Assembly: GCA_037444075.1 (NCBI GenBank)
Contig: JBBIND010000027.1
Span: 1 to 46,102, forward strand
Source: JBBIND01 sp037444075
GTDB lineage: Bacteria; Acidobacteriota; Terriglobia; Bryobacterales; Bryobacteraceae
Direction: 5' to 3'
DNA: 46,102 bases
Position 1 is the first letter of the stretch; each line of letters opens with the position of its first letter. The notes below the pieces were generated by a model. It made no database searches. It was given only the letters and a program-made list of their open reading frames with translations, and was not told the DNA's origin. Below, piece by piece: positions 7,902 through 15,582 of this stretch. A program made the translations under genes and the position numbers.

Positions 7902-8098
7902 GTAGCGTAAGCTTCAGCTTGCGCATGTAGCGTAAGCTTCAGCTTGCGCATGTAGCATAAGCTTCAGCTTGTGCATGTAGCGTAAGCTTCAGCTTGCGCA
8001 TGTAGCATAAGCTTCCGCTTGTGCATGTAGCGTAAGCTTCAGCTTGCGCATGTAGCGTAAGCTTCAGCTTGCGCAGGTAGCATACTTCCGCTTGCGCG
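7902..8098. repeat. Tandem array of a 25-bp palindromic repeat, eight units
   Basis: Units begin at 7902, 7927, 7952, 7977, 8002, 8027, 8052 and 8077, a strict 25-bp period; the last is degenerate. Each unit holds a near-perfect palindrome, GCGTAAGCT-TC-AGCTTGCGC. Units 7952 and 8002 carry GCA on the left and TGC on the right instead of GCG and CGC, so the change is paired and the stem is kept. The period is not a multiple of three and no protein frame is sustained. There are no unique spacers, so this is not CRISPR. It resembles REP-type intergenic palindromes. Confidence 0.92.
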
Positions 8099-8110
8099 CG
8101 CCGGAACTGC

Positions 8111-8125
8111 CGGACAAACTGTCCG
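8111..8125. promoter_or_regulatory. Inverted repeat GGACA-N3-TGTCC, distal site
   Basis: CGGACA-AAC-TGTCCG, perfect 6-bp arms. It shares the core GGACA-N3-TGTCC with a second site at 8206-8218. The two centres are 94 bp apart, near nine helical turns, upstream of the protease pair. Candidate operator for a dimeric regulator. Confidence 0.45.
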
Positions 8126-8205
8126 AATCTGAGGGCAGAATAGTCAACACCTGTGGATTCAGTCACTTGAAGACGTTTTCACCGGTCTCGCGCCACTCCC
8201 GGGTC

Positions 8206-8218
8206 GGACAACTTGTCC
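8206..8218. promoter_or_regulatory. Inverted repeat GGACA-N3-TGTCC, proximal site
   Basis: GGACA-ACT-TGTCC, about 105 bp before the start of the first S8 protease. Same core and spacing as the distal site at 8111-8125. The remaining bases up to 8322 show no convincing -35/-10 pair. Confidence 0.45.
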
Positions 8219-8322
8219 TCGCGCCATTCTTCCGCTGATCTTCTAAAGCATTGAGAATCAGTACTTTGGACGCCCAGAGCCGTCTGGCCCCTGGCGTGCG
8301 AAGCAGGGTGCAGGTGAAACCT

Positions 8323-10041
8323 ATGCAGCGACTCTGTTCACTAATCTGTCTGGCGTTCTTTGCAGGCGTTTCCTTCGCGGCCAACCACAAGATCGCTCCG
8401 GACCTTGCCGAACCAACCGAGGCAAGCATTCGAAGCGTCATTGTTCAATTCCGAGAACGGCCCGCGGAGAGGCATTTCCATAGGATGCGAGGCCTTGGTG
8501 CTTCAGAGAAGGCGAGATTTAAAGAGTTTCCTGGGGCGGCGGTTTCCTTGCCTGCCCAGTCAGTAGCGGAATTGGCCAGCGACCCGGACGTTGTGTACAT
8601 CAGCCCGGACCGCCCCGTCAGGGCGACTGCGGACACCGCAGCCCCGGTGGTGGGCGCTCCCACGGCACGGTTATCGGGCTTCGACGGCGCCGGGATTGGC
8701 ATCGCCGTGGTCGACAGCGGCATCGGCCTGCATCCTGACCTGACGGCCACCTCTTCCACGCAGTCCCGTGTGGTGTTTGCACGGTCTTTCGTAGGATCGG
8801 ATGGGGTTGACCGCTATCAACACGGTACGCACGTGGCAGGCATCATCGCCGGCAACGGCTCCCGGTCGACCGGTAACCAGTACATCAGAACGTTCCACGG
8901 CATTGCCCCGCGCGCCCACCTCATCAACCTTCAGGTGCTGGACGCCAACGGGATGGGAACCGACAGCGGTGTCATTGCCGCCATCGACTGGGCCATTAGT
9001 AACCGTAACCCGCACAACATCCGCATCCTGAACCTCTCGCTCGGCCGGCCCGTGTATGAAAGTTACACGACCGACCCGCTGTGCCGGGCCGTGGAGAGGG
9101 CCTGGAAGGCGGGCATCGTGGTGGTGGTGGCGGCGGGCAACTACGGCCGCGATAACAGCCTGGACAACCAGGGCTACGGCACCATCGCCTCGCCCGGCAA
9201 CAGCCCCTTCGTCATCACCGTCGGCGCGACGAGGACTTCCGGGACGGTGACGCGCACGGACGACCTGATTGCCAGCTATAGCTCCAAGGGACCCACTGCC
9301 GTGGACCACATCATCAAGCCTGACCTGGTGGCTCCTGGGAACCGCATGGTCTCGGTTCTCCCTCCGGGCACAAGCCTGGCATCTCTATTCCCTCAGAACG
9401 TCGTCCCGCTGGCCTACTACGCGAAAAGCTCCACCAGGCAAGATTCGCGAGACTACTACCGCCTGAGCGGAACCAGCATGGCGGCGCCTGCGGTGAGCGG
9501 AGCAGCAGCTCTTCTGCTTCATAAGACGCCTTCGCTGACTCCGGACCAGGTAAAAGCCAGGCTGATGAAGACGGCCACGAAGAACTTCCCCACCTCGAGC
9601 GTGGCTGTGGATCCCGTCACCGGGCAGAGCTTCTACAGTCAGTACGACATCTTTACAGTCGGCGCCGGCTATCTGGATGTCGTGGCGGCTCTTGATAACG
9701 CAGACGTGGCTCAGGGCTCGGCGTTGTCTCCCAGAGCCGTGCCCGTCTTTGACAAGAAGGGCAACGCCGTGCGAATTGATCTGGTGTCGGATTCCACCGC
9801 CCTGTGGGGTACCACGGCACTCTGGGGCACCACCGCGGTGTGGGGCACCAATGTGTTGCTGAGCGGTTCGACGGCGCTGTGGGGCACCACCGCCGTCTGG
9901 GGTACCTCCAACACCCAAGGATTCACCGCTCTTTGGGGTACCACTGCGCTGTGGGGCACCACCGCCCTGTGGGGCACAACGGCGCTATGGGGAACCAGTA
10001 CGACGGGCCACCTCTCCGTAATGATCCAGGGTGAGAACTGA
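8323..10041 (+). CDS. Secreted S8 subtilisin-like protease with WG hexapeptide repeat tail (first of two)
   Basis: A 572-residue exported serine protease. The ATG at 8323 gives a clean signal peptide (MQRLCSLICLAFFAGVSFA); the frame upstream to 8251 does not look coding. An I9-like propeptide follows (VIVQFRERPAERHFHRM... to about residue 105). The catalytic triad is intact: Asp131 in VVDSG, His167 in HGTHVAG and Ser385 in SGTSMAAP. The oxyanion Asn273 lies in AAGN. The tail (about 491-560) has nine TA[LV]WGT units arranged 3, 2 and 4, separated by a 7-residue and a 6-residue interruption. The next gene is a close paralogue 37 bp away, so this is a local duplication. The role of the tail (surface binding, stability or self-inhibition) is unknown. 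Confidence 0.92.
   Translation: MQRLCSLICLAFFAGVSFAANHKIAPDLAEPTEASIRSVIVQFRERPAERHFHRMRGLGASEKARFKEFPGAAVSLPAQSVAELASDPDVVYISPDRPVRATADTAAPVVGAPTARLSGFDGAGIGIAVVDSGIGLHPDLTATSSTQSRVVFARSFVGSDGVDRYQHGTHVAGIIAGNGSRSTGNQYIRTFHGIAPRAHLINLQVLDANGMGTDSGVIAAIDWAISNRNPHNIRILNLSLGRPVYESYTTDPLCRAVERAWKAGIVVVVAAGNYGRDNSLDNQGYGTIASPGNSPFVITVGATRTSGTVTRTDDLIASYSSKGPTAVDHIIKPDLVAPGNRMVSVLPPGTSLASLFPQNVVPLAYYAKSSTRQDSRDYYRLSGTSMAAPAVSGAAALLLHKTPSLTPDQVKARLMKTATKNFPTSSVAVDPVTGQSFYSQYDIFTVGAGYLDVVAALDNADVAQGSALSPRAVPVFDKKGNAVRIDLVSDSTALWGTTALWGTTAVWGTNVLLSGSTALWGTTAVWGTSNTQGFTALWGTTALWGTTALWGTTALWGTSTTGHLSVMIQGEN
9796..9996 (+). repeat. 18-bp coding repeats (TALWGT units) in the first S8 protease
   Basis: Nine 18-bp units encoding T-A-[L/V]-W-G-T, at 9796-9849 (3), 9871-9906 (2) and 9925-9996 (4). 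The intervening NVLLSGS and SNTQGF stretches keep the register. Codons differ between units, so protein-level selection rather than recent slippage maintains them. Confidence 0.9.
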
Positions 10042-10078
10042 AAGGCGGAAATAAGCAATGAGATTGAGGAATTACGAA

Positions 10079-11743
10079 ATGAAACGGATCACGCAACTGT
10101 TAGCAGTCATCGTGGCGCTGGGCGGACTGGCGCACGCCAACCCCAACAAGAAGATCTCCTCTGATCTGGCTCGCTTGAATGGCTTAGCCCGTGTCGACGT
10201 CATCGTGCAGTTTCAAGGGGCGGTCACTGATGCGAAGACCAGGAAGATCAAGGACAAGGGTGGTGTTGAAAAAGCAAAATTCCACCACATCAAAGGCGCG
10301 CTCTTCAACCTGCCCGTGGCTGCCCTGGCGGGCATCGCGGCTCTGCCGGACGTCCGCTTTCTCAGCCCGAACCGCGGATTGGCTTCAGCTAGTTTGTCCT
10401 ACGACCACGCCCCGGCCACTGTGGGGGCGGCCGCGGCCCATTCAATGGGCTTTCGCGGCAGCGGCGTTGGGGTGGCTGTCATCGATAGCGGCGTCAGCAA
10501 CGTAGCCGACCTCGCCTCGCGGATCACTTACAACGAGAGTTTCCTCGGCACCACGGCAGCTGCGGACCTGTACGGGCACGGTACCCACGTAGCCGGCATC
10601 GTAGCGGGGTCAGGCGCCATGTCCCAGGGCGCCTACCCGGGGATGGCAGTGGAAGCGCGTATCATCAACCTGCGCGTTCTCGACGCCATCGGCCAGGGCA
10701 CCGACAGTGCGGTAATTGCCGCGATTGGCCGGGCCATTGAACTCAAGAACACACACATGATCCGCGTCATCAACCTGTCGTTGGGGCGCCCCGTCTTCGA
10801 ATCGCACACTCTCGACCCCCTGTGCCAGGCTGTCAAAGCGGCTTGGGAGGCAGGCATCGTGGTGGTTGCCTCGGCGGGCAACCGGGGCCGGAACAACGCC
10901 TATGGGAACCAGGGCTACGGCACTATTTCCTCGCCTGGCAATAGTCCCTACGTGATCACGGTGGGCGCCATGTCGACACTGGCTACAGCGACCCGTGCGG
11001 ACGACGTCATGGCCAGCTACAGTTCCAAGGGACCCACCAACATCGATCACATCGTGAAGCCGGACATTGTAGCTCCCGGCAATCGCATCTTCTCCCTGGC
11101 TGCCCCGTCGAGCACGTTGTTTGTGTCCCACCCTCAATACCTGATCACTTGGCCCGGCCGCACTAAAGCCGACTATTTCGTCCTGAGCGGCACCAGCATG
11201 GCCGCTCCCATGGTCAGCGGAGCGGCGGCCATTCTGCTCAGTAAAGAACCCGCGCTGACGCCGGACCAGGTAAAGGCGCGGATGATGAAGACGGCCGGCA
11301 AGAACTTCCCCGCGGTGAGCACCGCCACCGACCCGGCGACGGGTATGCAGTATTCTCTGCAATACGACATGTTCACCATCGGCGCCGGCTACCTGGACAT
11401 CGTGGCCATGCTCAACAACACTGAGACGGCGCCCGCCGGCAAGCGCGCTATGTCGCCCAGGGCTGTCTTCGACGCGGCCACCAATAGAGTGCGCATCGTA
11501 TACGACTCCTCGGTGCTCTGGGGTGAGAACGTCCTGTGGGGCGAAAGCATGCTGTGGGGCACCAACCTGGTCTGGGGCACCGCCGTCTTCCTGAACGGCA
11601 ACAACGTCCTGTGGGGTGACTCGGTCTGCTGGGGTACTTCCACCTCCTCAGCCTTCAACGTGCTGTGGGGCGAGAGCGTCCTCTGGGGCGAGTCCGTACT
11701 GTGGGGCGAAGGAGGCAGCACCCTGATCCGAGGCGACCAATAA
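10079..11743 (+). CDS. Secreted S8 subtilisin-like protease with WG hexapeptide repeat tail (second of two)
   Basis: A 554-residue paralogue of the preceding protease. The start is placed at the ATG at 10079, which has GAGGA eight bases upstream and begins a normal signal peptide (MKRITQLLAVIVALGGLAHA). An in-frame ATG at 10058 is possible. Propeptide, VIDSG (Asp), HGTHVAG (His), SAGN (Asn) and SGTSMAAP (Ser) are all present. The tail has nine units of the form [NS]VLWG[E/T/D], arranged 4, 2 and 3 with the same 7- and 6-residue interruptions as its neighbour. Its units favour E where the neighbour has T, so the surface charge differs sharply. The two genes likely form one transcript ending at the terminator at 11764. 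Confidence 0.92.
   Translation: MKRITQLLAVIVALGGLAHANPNKKISSDLARLNGLARVDVIVQFQGAVTDAKTRKIKDKGGVEKAKFHHIKGALFNLPVAALAGIAALPDVRFLSPNRGLASASLSYDHAPATVGAAAAHSMGFRGSGVGVAVIDSGVSNVADLASRITYNESFLGTTAAADLYGHGTHVAGIVAGSGAMSQGAYPGMAVEARIINLRVLDAIGQGTDSAVIAAIGRAIELKNTHMIRVINLSLGRPVFESHTLDPLCQAVKAAWEAGIVVVASAGNRGRNNAYGNQGYGTISSPGNSPYVITVGAMSTLATATRADDVMASYSSKGPTNIDHIVKPDIVAPGNRIFSLAAPSSTLFVSHPQYLITWPGRTKADYFVLSGTSMAAPMVSGAAAILLSKEPALTPDQVKARMMKTAGKNFPAVSTATDPATGMQYSLQYDMFTIGAGYLDIVAMLNNTETAPAGKRAMSPRAVFDAATNRVRIVYDSSVLWGENVLWGESMLWGTNLVWGTAVFLNGNNVLWGDSVCWGTSTSSAFNVLWGESVLWGESVLWGEGGSTLIRGDQ
11510..11710 (+). repeat. 18-bp coding repeats (xVLWGE units) in the second S8 protease
   Basis: Nine 18-bp units at 11510-11581 (4), 11603-11638 (2) and 11657-11710 (3). 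They are interrupted by AVFLNGN and STSSAF, which align with the interruptions in the first protease. Trp-Gly is invariant in all eighteen units of the two proteins. Confidence 0.9.
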
Positions 11744-11763
11744 ACCTGCACTGTTTCCTCCTG

Positions 11764-11809
11764 GCGCCCCGCCGGTCCCCCTGACCTCCCGGCGGGGCGC
11801 TTCTTCTTT
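11764..11809 (+). terminator. Terminator of the protease pair
   Basis: A perfect 12-bp stem, GCGCCCCGCCGG (11764-11775) with CCGGCGGGGCGC (11789-11800), and a 13-nt loop, followed by TTCTTCTTT. It lies 20 bp after the stop of the second protease. Confidence 0.9.
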
Positions 11810-11952
11810 GCGGCTGTTCCCGCTGTATGTGGAATCGCTGGGACGAGCAGCAGAGGGGCGTGGGTCTCAACGTCCGGGCGGACGGTTCCGTACCTGGAAG
11901 CGTTAGGATGAGTCGCGGCGCGAGACCGCGCGGGGGGAAGGTTGCTCACAGT

Positions 11953-12029
11953 TGGGGTGGCCAGAGGGATTCGAACCCTCGACCACTGGAACCACAATCC
12001 AGCGCTCTACCTGCTGAGCTATGGCCACC
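11953..12029 (-). tRNA. tRNA-His (GTG)
   Basis: Reading the minus strand, a full cloverleaf can be drawn. The acceptor stem is GTGGCCA/TGGCCAC, the D arm TAGCTCAGCAGGTAGAGC, and the anticodon stem CTGGA/TCCAG with loop TTGTGGT. The T arm is GAGGGTTCGAATCCCTC. The anticodon is GTG. The histidine identity base G-1 (12029) is encoded and faces discriminator C (11956), and the 3' CCA is encoded at 11953-11955. Confidence 0.97.
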
Positions 12030-12033
12030 ACAC

Positions 12034-12063
12034 CGGGAACAATGCCAGTTTATCATGTTCCCG
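12034..12063. promoter_or_regulatory. Inverted repeat over the tRNA-His promoter
   Basis: CGGGAACA-N14-TGTTCCCG, perfect 8-bp arms, immediately before the tRNA on the minus strand. The spacer contains the only plausible -10 (GATAAACT), so a bound protein or cruciform would cover the promoter. The role is inferred from position only. Confidence 0.4.
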
Positions 12064-12107
12064 TCCGCGCCAACATGGCCGCCGTGCCCGCGCGGCGGAT
12101 GTCACAA

Positions 12108-13346
12108 TCAGCGCAGCAGGTTGATGAACTGAGTGATGATCAAGGCGTTGGTGAAGTCAATCAGGAAAGCGCCCACCAGGCTGACCACCAGAAACGCCTG
12201 CGGAGCCGGACCGTACTTGCGAACCAACTCGTCCATGCAGGCCATGGCGTTGGCAGTGGTTCCCAGCATGAAGCCGCAATAGCCTCCCGCCATAACGGCG
12301 GCGTCGTAGTTCCGGCCCATCACACGGAATGTGAGAAACATGCAAAGCGCCATCACCAGGACCACCTGCGCCGCCAGGATGATCAGGATGGGCAGGGCGA
12401 GGTTCACCAGTTCCCAAAGCTGAAGCGTCAGCAGGGCCATCACGATGAAAATGTTCAAAGAAACATTGCCGACGGTGTCCATCTGCCGTTGAGAGATACG
12501 AGCCATGTGAAAGCGGTCGTCCAGATTGCGGATGACCGCCGCGCACAACATGGCCCCTATGTAGGCGGGCAGCACCATGCCCAGCTTCTGCAACCCGGCG
12601 CTGACGACCGTCCCGAAACCCATGGCGATGCCGAGAGCAATGGAGTTGTTGAGCAGCGAGGCATGCTCGAGCGGCCCTTCTTCATCCAGGCGGCTGGCGG
12701 CTTGCTGCGGCGGGTCCGTGGCATAAGCCAGCTTTTGCGCAGCCTTGCCGTCTGACGATTTCAACGAAGCCGGGTGGAGCCCGCGCCGGCGGATAATGTG
12801 GCCTCCGGCGAAGCCTCCCAGCATCCCGCCCGCGACGATTCCCGCAATGGCGCAGGCAATGGCCAGCGTGGTGCCGCCGCTCACTCCCAGCTGTTCGAAG
12901 GTCTCGCCGAAGGCTAGCGCCGTGGCGGGTCCGCCGGCCATGGTGACGGAACCGGCGATGAGTCCCACCAGCAGGTCGATGCCCAGGAGTTTGGCCATGA
13001 CGACGCCCAGGACGTTCTCAAGGGCGATGCCGAGCGTGGCAATCCCGAAGAACACCATCACCAGGCGCCCCCCTTGCCTGACGAGGCGGGCGCTGGCGCT
13101 CATGCCAATGGTGGTGAAGAAAGCCACCATGAAGATGTCGCGCAGCACGAGGTCAAACTCGAAATTGAGCACCCGGTCACGCAGAGCGAGGGTGCCCAGG
13201 GCATACACGAGGCCGCCGACGACCGAGGCGGGGATGTTGAGGCGGTCGAGCACCGGCAGCTTGTTCTTCAGCCAGACGCCCACGGCGACGCCGAAGCAGG
13301 CGAGCGCGAGCACTTGAACAGCGTTGAGTTTCAGTACGGGAACCAT
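12108..13346 (-). CDS. gltS: Sodium/glutamate symporter GltS
   Basis: A 412-residue inner-membrane carrier taking up glutamate with sodium. It has the pseudo-twofold GltS architecture with about ten helices. Marks include IPASVVGGLVYAL in the first half, FFTTIGMSASARLVRQGGR, and the re-entrant glycine-rich loops MAGGPATALAFG and MAGGYCGFMLGTTANAMACM. The ends are typical (MVPVLKLNAVQVLALACFG; FTNALIITQFINLL). The ATG at 13346 follows the ubiD stop by six bases with only a weak SD, so translation probably depends on ubiD. The pairing with ubiD has no obvious metabolic logic. The tRNA-His lies downstream in the same direction. Confidence 0.92.
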   Translation of the reverse strand: MVPVLKLNAVQVLALACFGVAVGVWLKNKLPVLDRLNIPASVVGGLVYALGTLALRDRVLNFEFDLVLRDIFMVAFFTTIGMSASARLVRQGGRLVMVFFGIATLGIALENVLGVVMAKLLGIDLLVGLIAGSVTMAGGPATALAFGETFEQLGVSGGTTLAIACAIAGIVAGGMLGGFAGGHIIRRRGLHPASLKSSDGKAAQKLAYATDPPQQAASRLDEEGPLEHASLLNNSIALGIAMGFGTVVSAGLQKLGMVLPAYIGAMLCAAVIRNLDDRFHMARISQRQMDTVGNVSLNIFIVMALLTLQLWELVNLALPILIILAAQVVLVMALCMFLTFRVMGRNYDAAVMAGGYCGFMLGTTANAMACMDELVRKYGPAPQAFLVVSLVGAFLIDFTNALIITQFINLLR

Positions 13347-13352
13347 GCGTGG

Positions 13353-14801
13353 TCAGAGTCCGGCTTTCTTCCAGAGTTCGTCCACGCGCCGTTTCACCTC
13401 GGGGCTCATGGTGATGACATCGGGCCAAGGCCGCGCAAAGCCTTCCCGGGGCCATTTGCGCGTGGCGTCAATGCCCATCTTGGAGCCGAAATCGGCGAGC
13501 CGGCTGGCGTGGTCGAGCGAGTCCACCGGGCCCAGGACGAATTCGATGTCGCGCTGCGGATCAATGTTATTGAGCGCTTTCCAGGCGACTTGGGAGTAGT
13601 CCTGCACGTCGACGTCCTCATCCACCACGACGATGCACTTGGTGAACATGGCCTGGCCCAGCCCCCAGATGGCGTGCATCACTTTGCGCGCGTGTCCGGG
13701 GTACGACTTGCGGATGGACACCAGCATGAGGTTGTGGAAGACGCCTTCGGCAGGCATCGACATGTCCCGCACTTCGGGCAGCTGCAGGCGCATCAGCGGC
13801 AGGAAGATCCGCTCGATGGCCTTGCCCATGTAGAAGTCCTCCATGGGGGGAATGCCGACAATTGTGGAGGTGTAAACGGGCTTCTTGCGCTGCGTGATGC
13901 AGCTGACGTGGAAGACGGGATAATCGTCCGCCAGGGAGTAGAAGCCGGTGTGGTCTCCGAAAGGGCCTTCCGTGCGCATTTCGCCGAGTTCGACGTAGCC
14001 TTCCAGCACAATCTCCGCGTTGGCGGGAACCTCGAGATCACAGGTTTCGCAGCGCACCATTTCCACCGGCGAGCCGCGCAGGAAGCCGGAGATCATCATC
14101 TCGTCGAGGTCCGGCGGCAACGGCAGGATGGAGGAGTACATCGTGGCAGGGTCCGAGCCAATGGCCACGGCCACGTCCATGCGCGTTGAGCCGGTCTTCC
14201 TTAGCATACGGCGGTAATGCTCGGCGCCTTGCTTGTGCGTCTGCCAGTGCATGCCGGTGGTGCGGTCATCGTAGACCTGCATGCGGTACATGCCGCAGTT
14301 GCGCTTGCCCGTCTCCGGGTTGCGGGTGAAGACCAGGGGCAGGGTGATGAACCGCCCGGCGTCCTCGGGCCAACATTGTTGGATGGGAAACTCGAACAAC
14401 GAGAAACCTTCGCGGCGGATGACTTCCTTGCAAGGCCCGTCGGAGACCGTCTTGGGAAAGAAGGCGCCCATCTCAGCCAGTTTGGGGAGCATTTTGAGCT
14501 TCCCGATGAGACCTTGCGGGAGGCGCATTTCAAGGTATTCGGCGATGCGCCGGGCGACTTCGTCAACCGAACTGACCTGGAGCGCCAACTCCATGCGGCG
14601 CATGCTGGCAAACGCGTTGATCAGCAAGGGGATATCGCTGCCCGTGGGCCTCTCAAACAGCAACGCCGGGCCGCCCTGTTTCACGGCACGGTCAGCAAAT
14701 TCGGTGATTTCCAGGACGGGATCCACGGCGAAAGGTATGCGCCGCAGTTCGTGGTTTCGTTCGAGCGCGGAGATGAACTCGCGCAGATCCTTGTACGCCA
14801 T
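13353..14801 (-). CDS. ubiD: UbiD-family prenylated-FMN decarboxylase
   Basis: A 482-residue non-oxidative decarboxylase using prenylated FMN, usually for quinone-ring precursors. Marks visible are TRNPETGKRNCGMYRMQVYDD, MDVAVAIGSDPATMYSS and EGPFGDHTGFYS, which holds the conserved glutamate of the E-G-P-F-G loop. IVGIPPMEDFYMGKA and VVDEDVDVQDYSQVAW follow. The start is the ATG at 14801 (MAYKDLREFI), giving the normal family length. The frame runs on to 15284, but that part overlaps fabG on the other strand and is spurious. It is divergent from fabG and cotranscribed with gltS. No ubiX (the flavin prenyltransferase) is in the window. Substrate is most likely a menaquinone-type precursor; an aromatic acid is the alternative. 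Confidence 0.9.
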   Translation of the reverse strand: MAYKDLREFISALERNHELRRIPFAVDPVLEITEFADRAVKQGGPALLFERPTGSDIPLLINAFASMRRMELALQVSSVDEVARRIAEYLEMRLPQGLIGKLKMLPKLAEMGAFFPKTVSDGPCKEVIRREGFSLFEFPIQQCWPEDAGRFITLPLVFTRNPETGKRNCGMYRMQVYDDRTTGMHWQTHKQGAEHYRRMLRKTGSTRMDVAVAIGSDPATMYSSILPLPPDLDEMMISGFLRGSPVEMVRCETCDLEVPANAEIVLEGYVELGEMRTEGPFGDHTGFYSLADDYPVFHVSCITQRKKPVYTSTIVGIPPMEDFYMGKAIERIFLPLMRLQLPEVRDMSMPAEGVFHNLMLVSIRKSYPGHARKVMHAIWGLGQAMFTKCIVVVDEDVDVQDYSQVAWKALNNIDPQRDIEFVLGPVDSLDHASRLADFGSKMGIDATRKWPREGFARPWPDVITMSPEVKRRVDELWKKAGL

Positions 14802-14805
14802 GCGA

Positions 14806-14833
14806 GATATGATTGAAGTTCTACCAGCATATC
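14806..14833. promoter_or_regulatory. Inverted repeat in the ubiD/fabG divergent spacer
   Basis: GATATG-N16-CATATC within a 46-bp spacer between two divergent starts. It may contain back-to-back -10 elements or an operator. No -35 is convincing on either strand. Confidence 0.25.
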
Positions 14834-14847
14834 CCATAGGAGAAAGC

Positions 14848-15582
14848 ATGTTGAATCGAGTGGCATTCGTCACCGGAGCCAGCCGGGGCATAGGACGCGC
14901 CATCGCGCTCAAACTGAGCGCGGACGGCATGGCGGTGGTGGTGGCTTCGCCCGAAGTAGAGAAGAACGAAGAAGTGGCCGGCGAAATACGGTCGGCGGGC
15001 GGCGCGGCGCTGACAGTGAACCTGGACCTGACCTCGCTGGATTCCATCAAAGCCGGCTTCGCGCAGGCGCAGGGCGAATACAAGCGCGTGGACGTTCTGG
15101 TGAACAACGCCGGCATCACCAAGGATGGCCTGGCGATGCGCATGAAGCCTGAAGACTGGAACCTGGTGCTGCAGGTGAACCTGAATGGAGCGTTCTTCGC
15201 CATCCAGCAGGCGCTGCCGGGCATGATGCGCGAACGCTGGGGACGGATTGTGAATGTAGCCAGCGTGGTGGGACAGATGGGCAACGCCGGGCAGGCGAAC
15301 TATGTCTCCTCGAAAGCCGGCATGATCGGTCTGACCAAGGCCATTGCCCAGGAGATAGCCAGCCGGAACATCACCGTGAACGCCATTGCGCCGGGCTTCA
15401 TCGAGACCGACATGACGAAAGTGCTGCCCCAGGAAGTGAAGGACCGCATGCTGGCAGCCATCCCCTTGAAACGCTTTGGCACGCCCGAAGATATTGCCGG
15501 CGTGGTGAGTTTTCTGGCGAGCGAAAGCGCGGGCTATATCACCGGTCAGGTCATCGGCATCAACGGCGGGATGTATATGTAG
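14848..15582 (+). CDS. fabG: 3-oxoacyl-[ACP] reductase FabG
   Basis: A 244-residue NADPH-dependent short-chain dehydrogenase reducing 3-oxoacyl-ACP in fatty acid elongation. The cofactor motif TGASRGIG is at 10-17 and NNAG at 86-89. The catalytic set is Ser139, Tyr152 and Lys156 (YVSSK). The C-terminal half (NAIAPGFIETDMTKVLP, then GYITGQVIGINGGMYM) is characteristic of FabG rather than of sugar SDRs. AGGAG (14838-14842) precedes the ATG at 14848. The gene is not in a fab cluster, so it could be an extra copy serving another acyl or hydroxy substrate. Its last 23 bases overlap the end of the convergent aldolase gene. Confidence 0.9.
   Translation: MLNRVAFVTGASRGIGRAIALKLSADGMAVVVASPEVEKNEEVAGEIRSAGGAALTVNLDLTSLDSIKAGFAQAQGEYKRVDVLVNNAGITKDGLAMRMKPEDWNLVLQVNLNGAFFAIQQALPGMMRERWGRIVNVASVVGQMGNAGQANYVSSKAGMIGLTKAIAQEIASRNITVNAIAPGFIETDMTKVLPQEVKDRMLAAIPLKRFGTPEDIAGVVSFLASESAGYITGQVIGINGGMYM

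Noticed and set aside
7902..8098. Possible CRISPR array
   Set aside because: Units are directly contiguous at 25 bp with no unique spacers, and no cas genes are present.
7586..8166. Minus-strand open frames through the repeat array (QAEAYAT repeats)
   Set aside because: The 25-bp period shifts frame each unit, so the apparent peptides are chance products of the repeat.
13353..15284. 643-residue UbiD
   Set aside because: The extra N-terminus is antisense to fabG; UbiD proper starts at 14801 with normal length.
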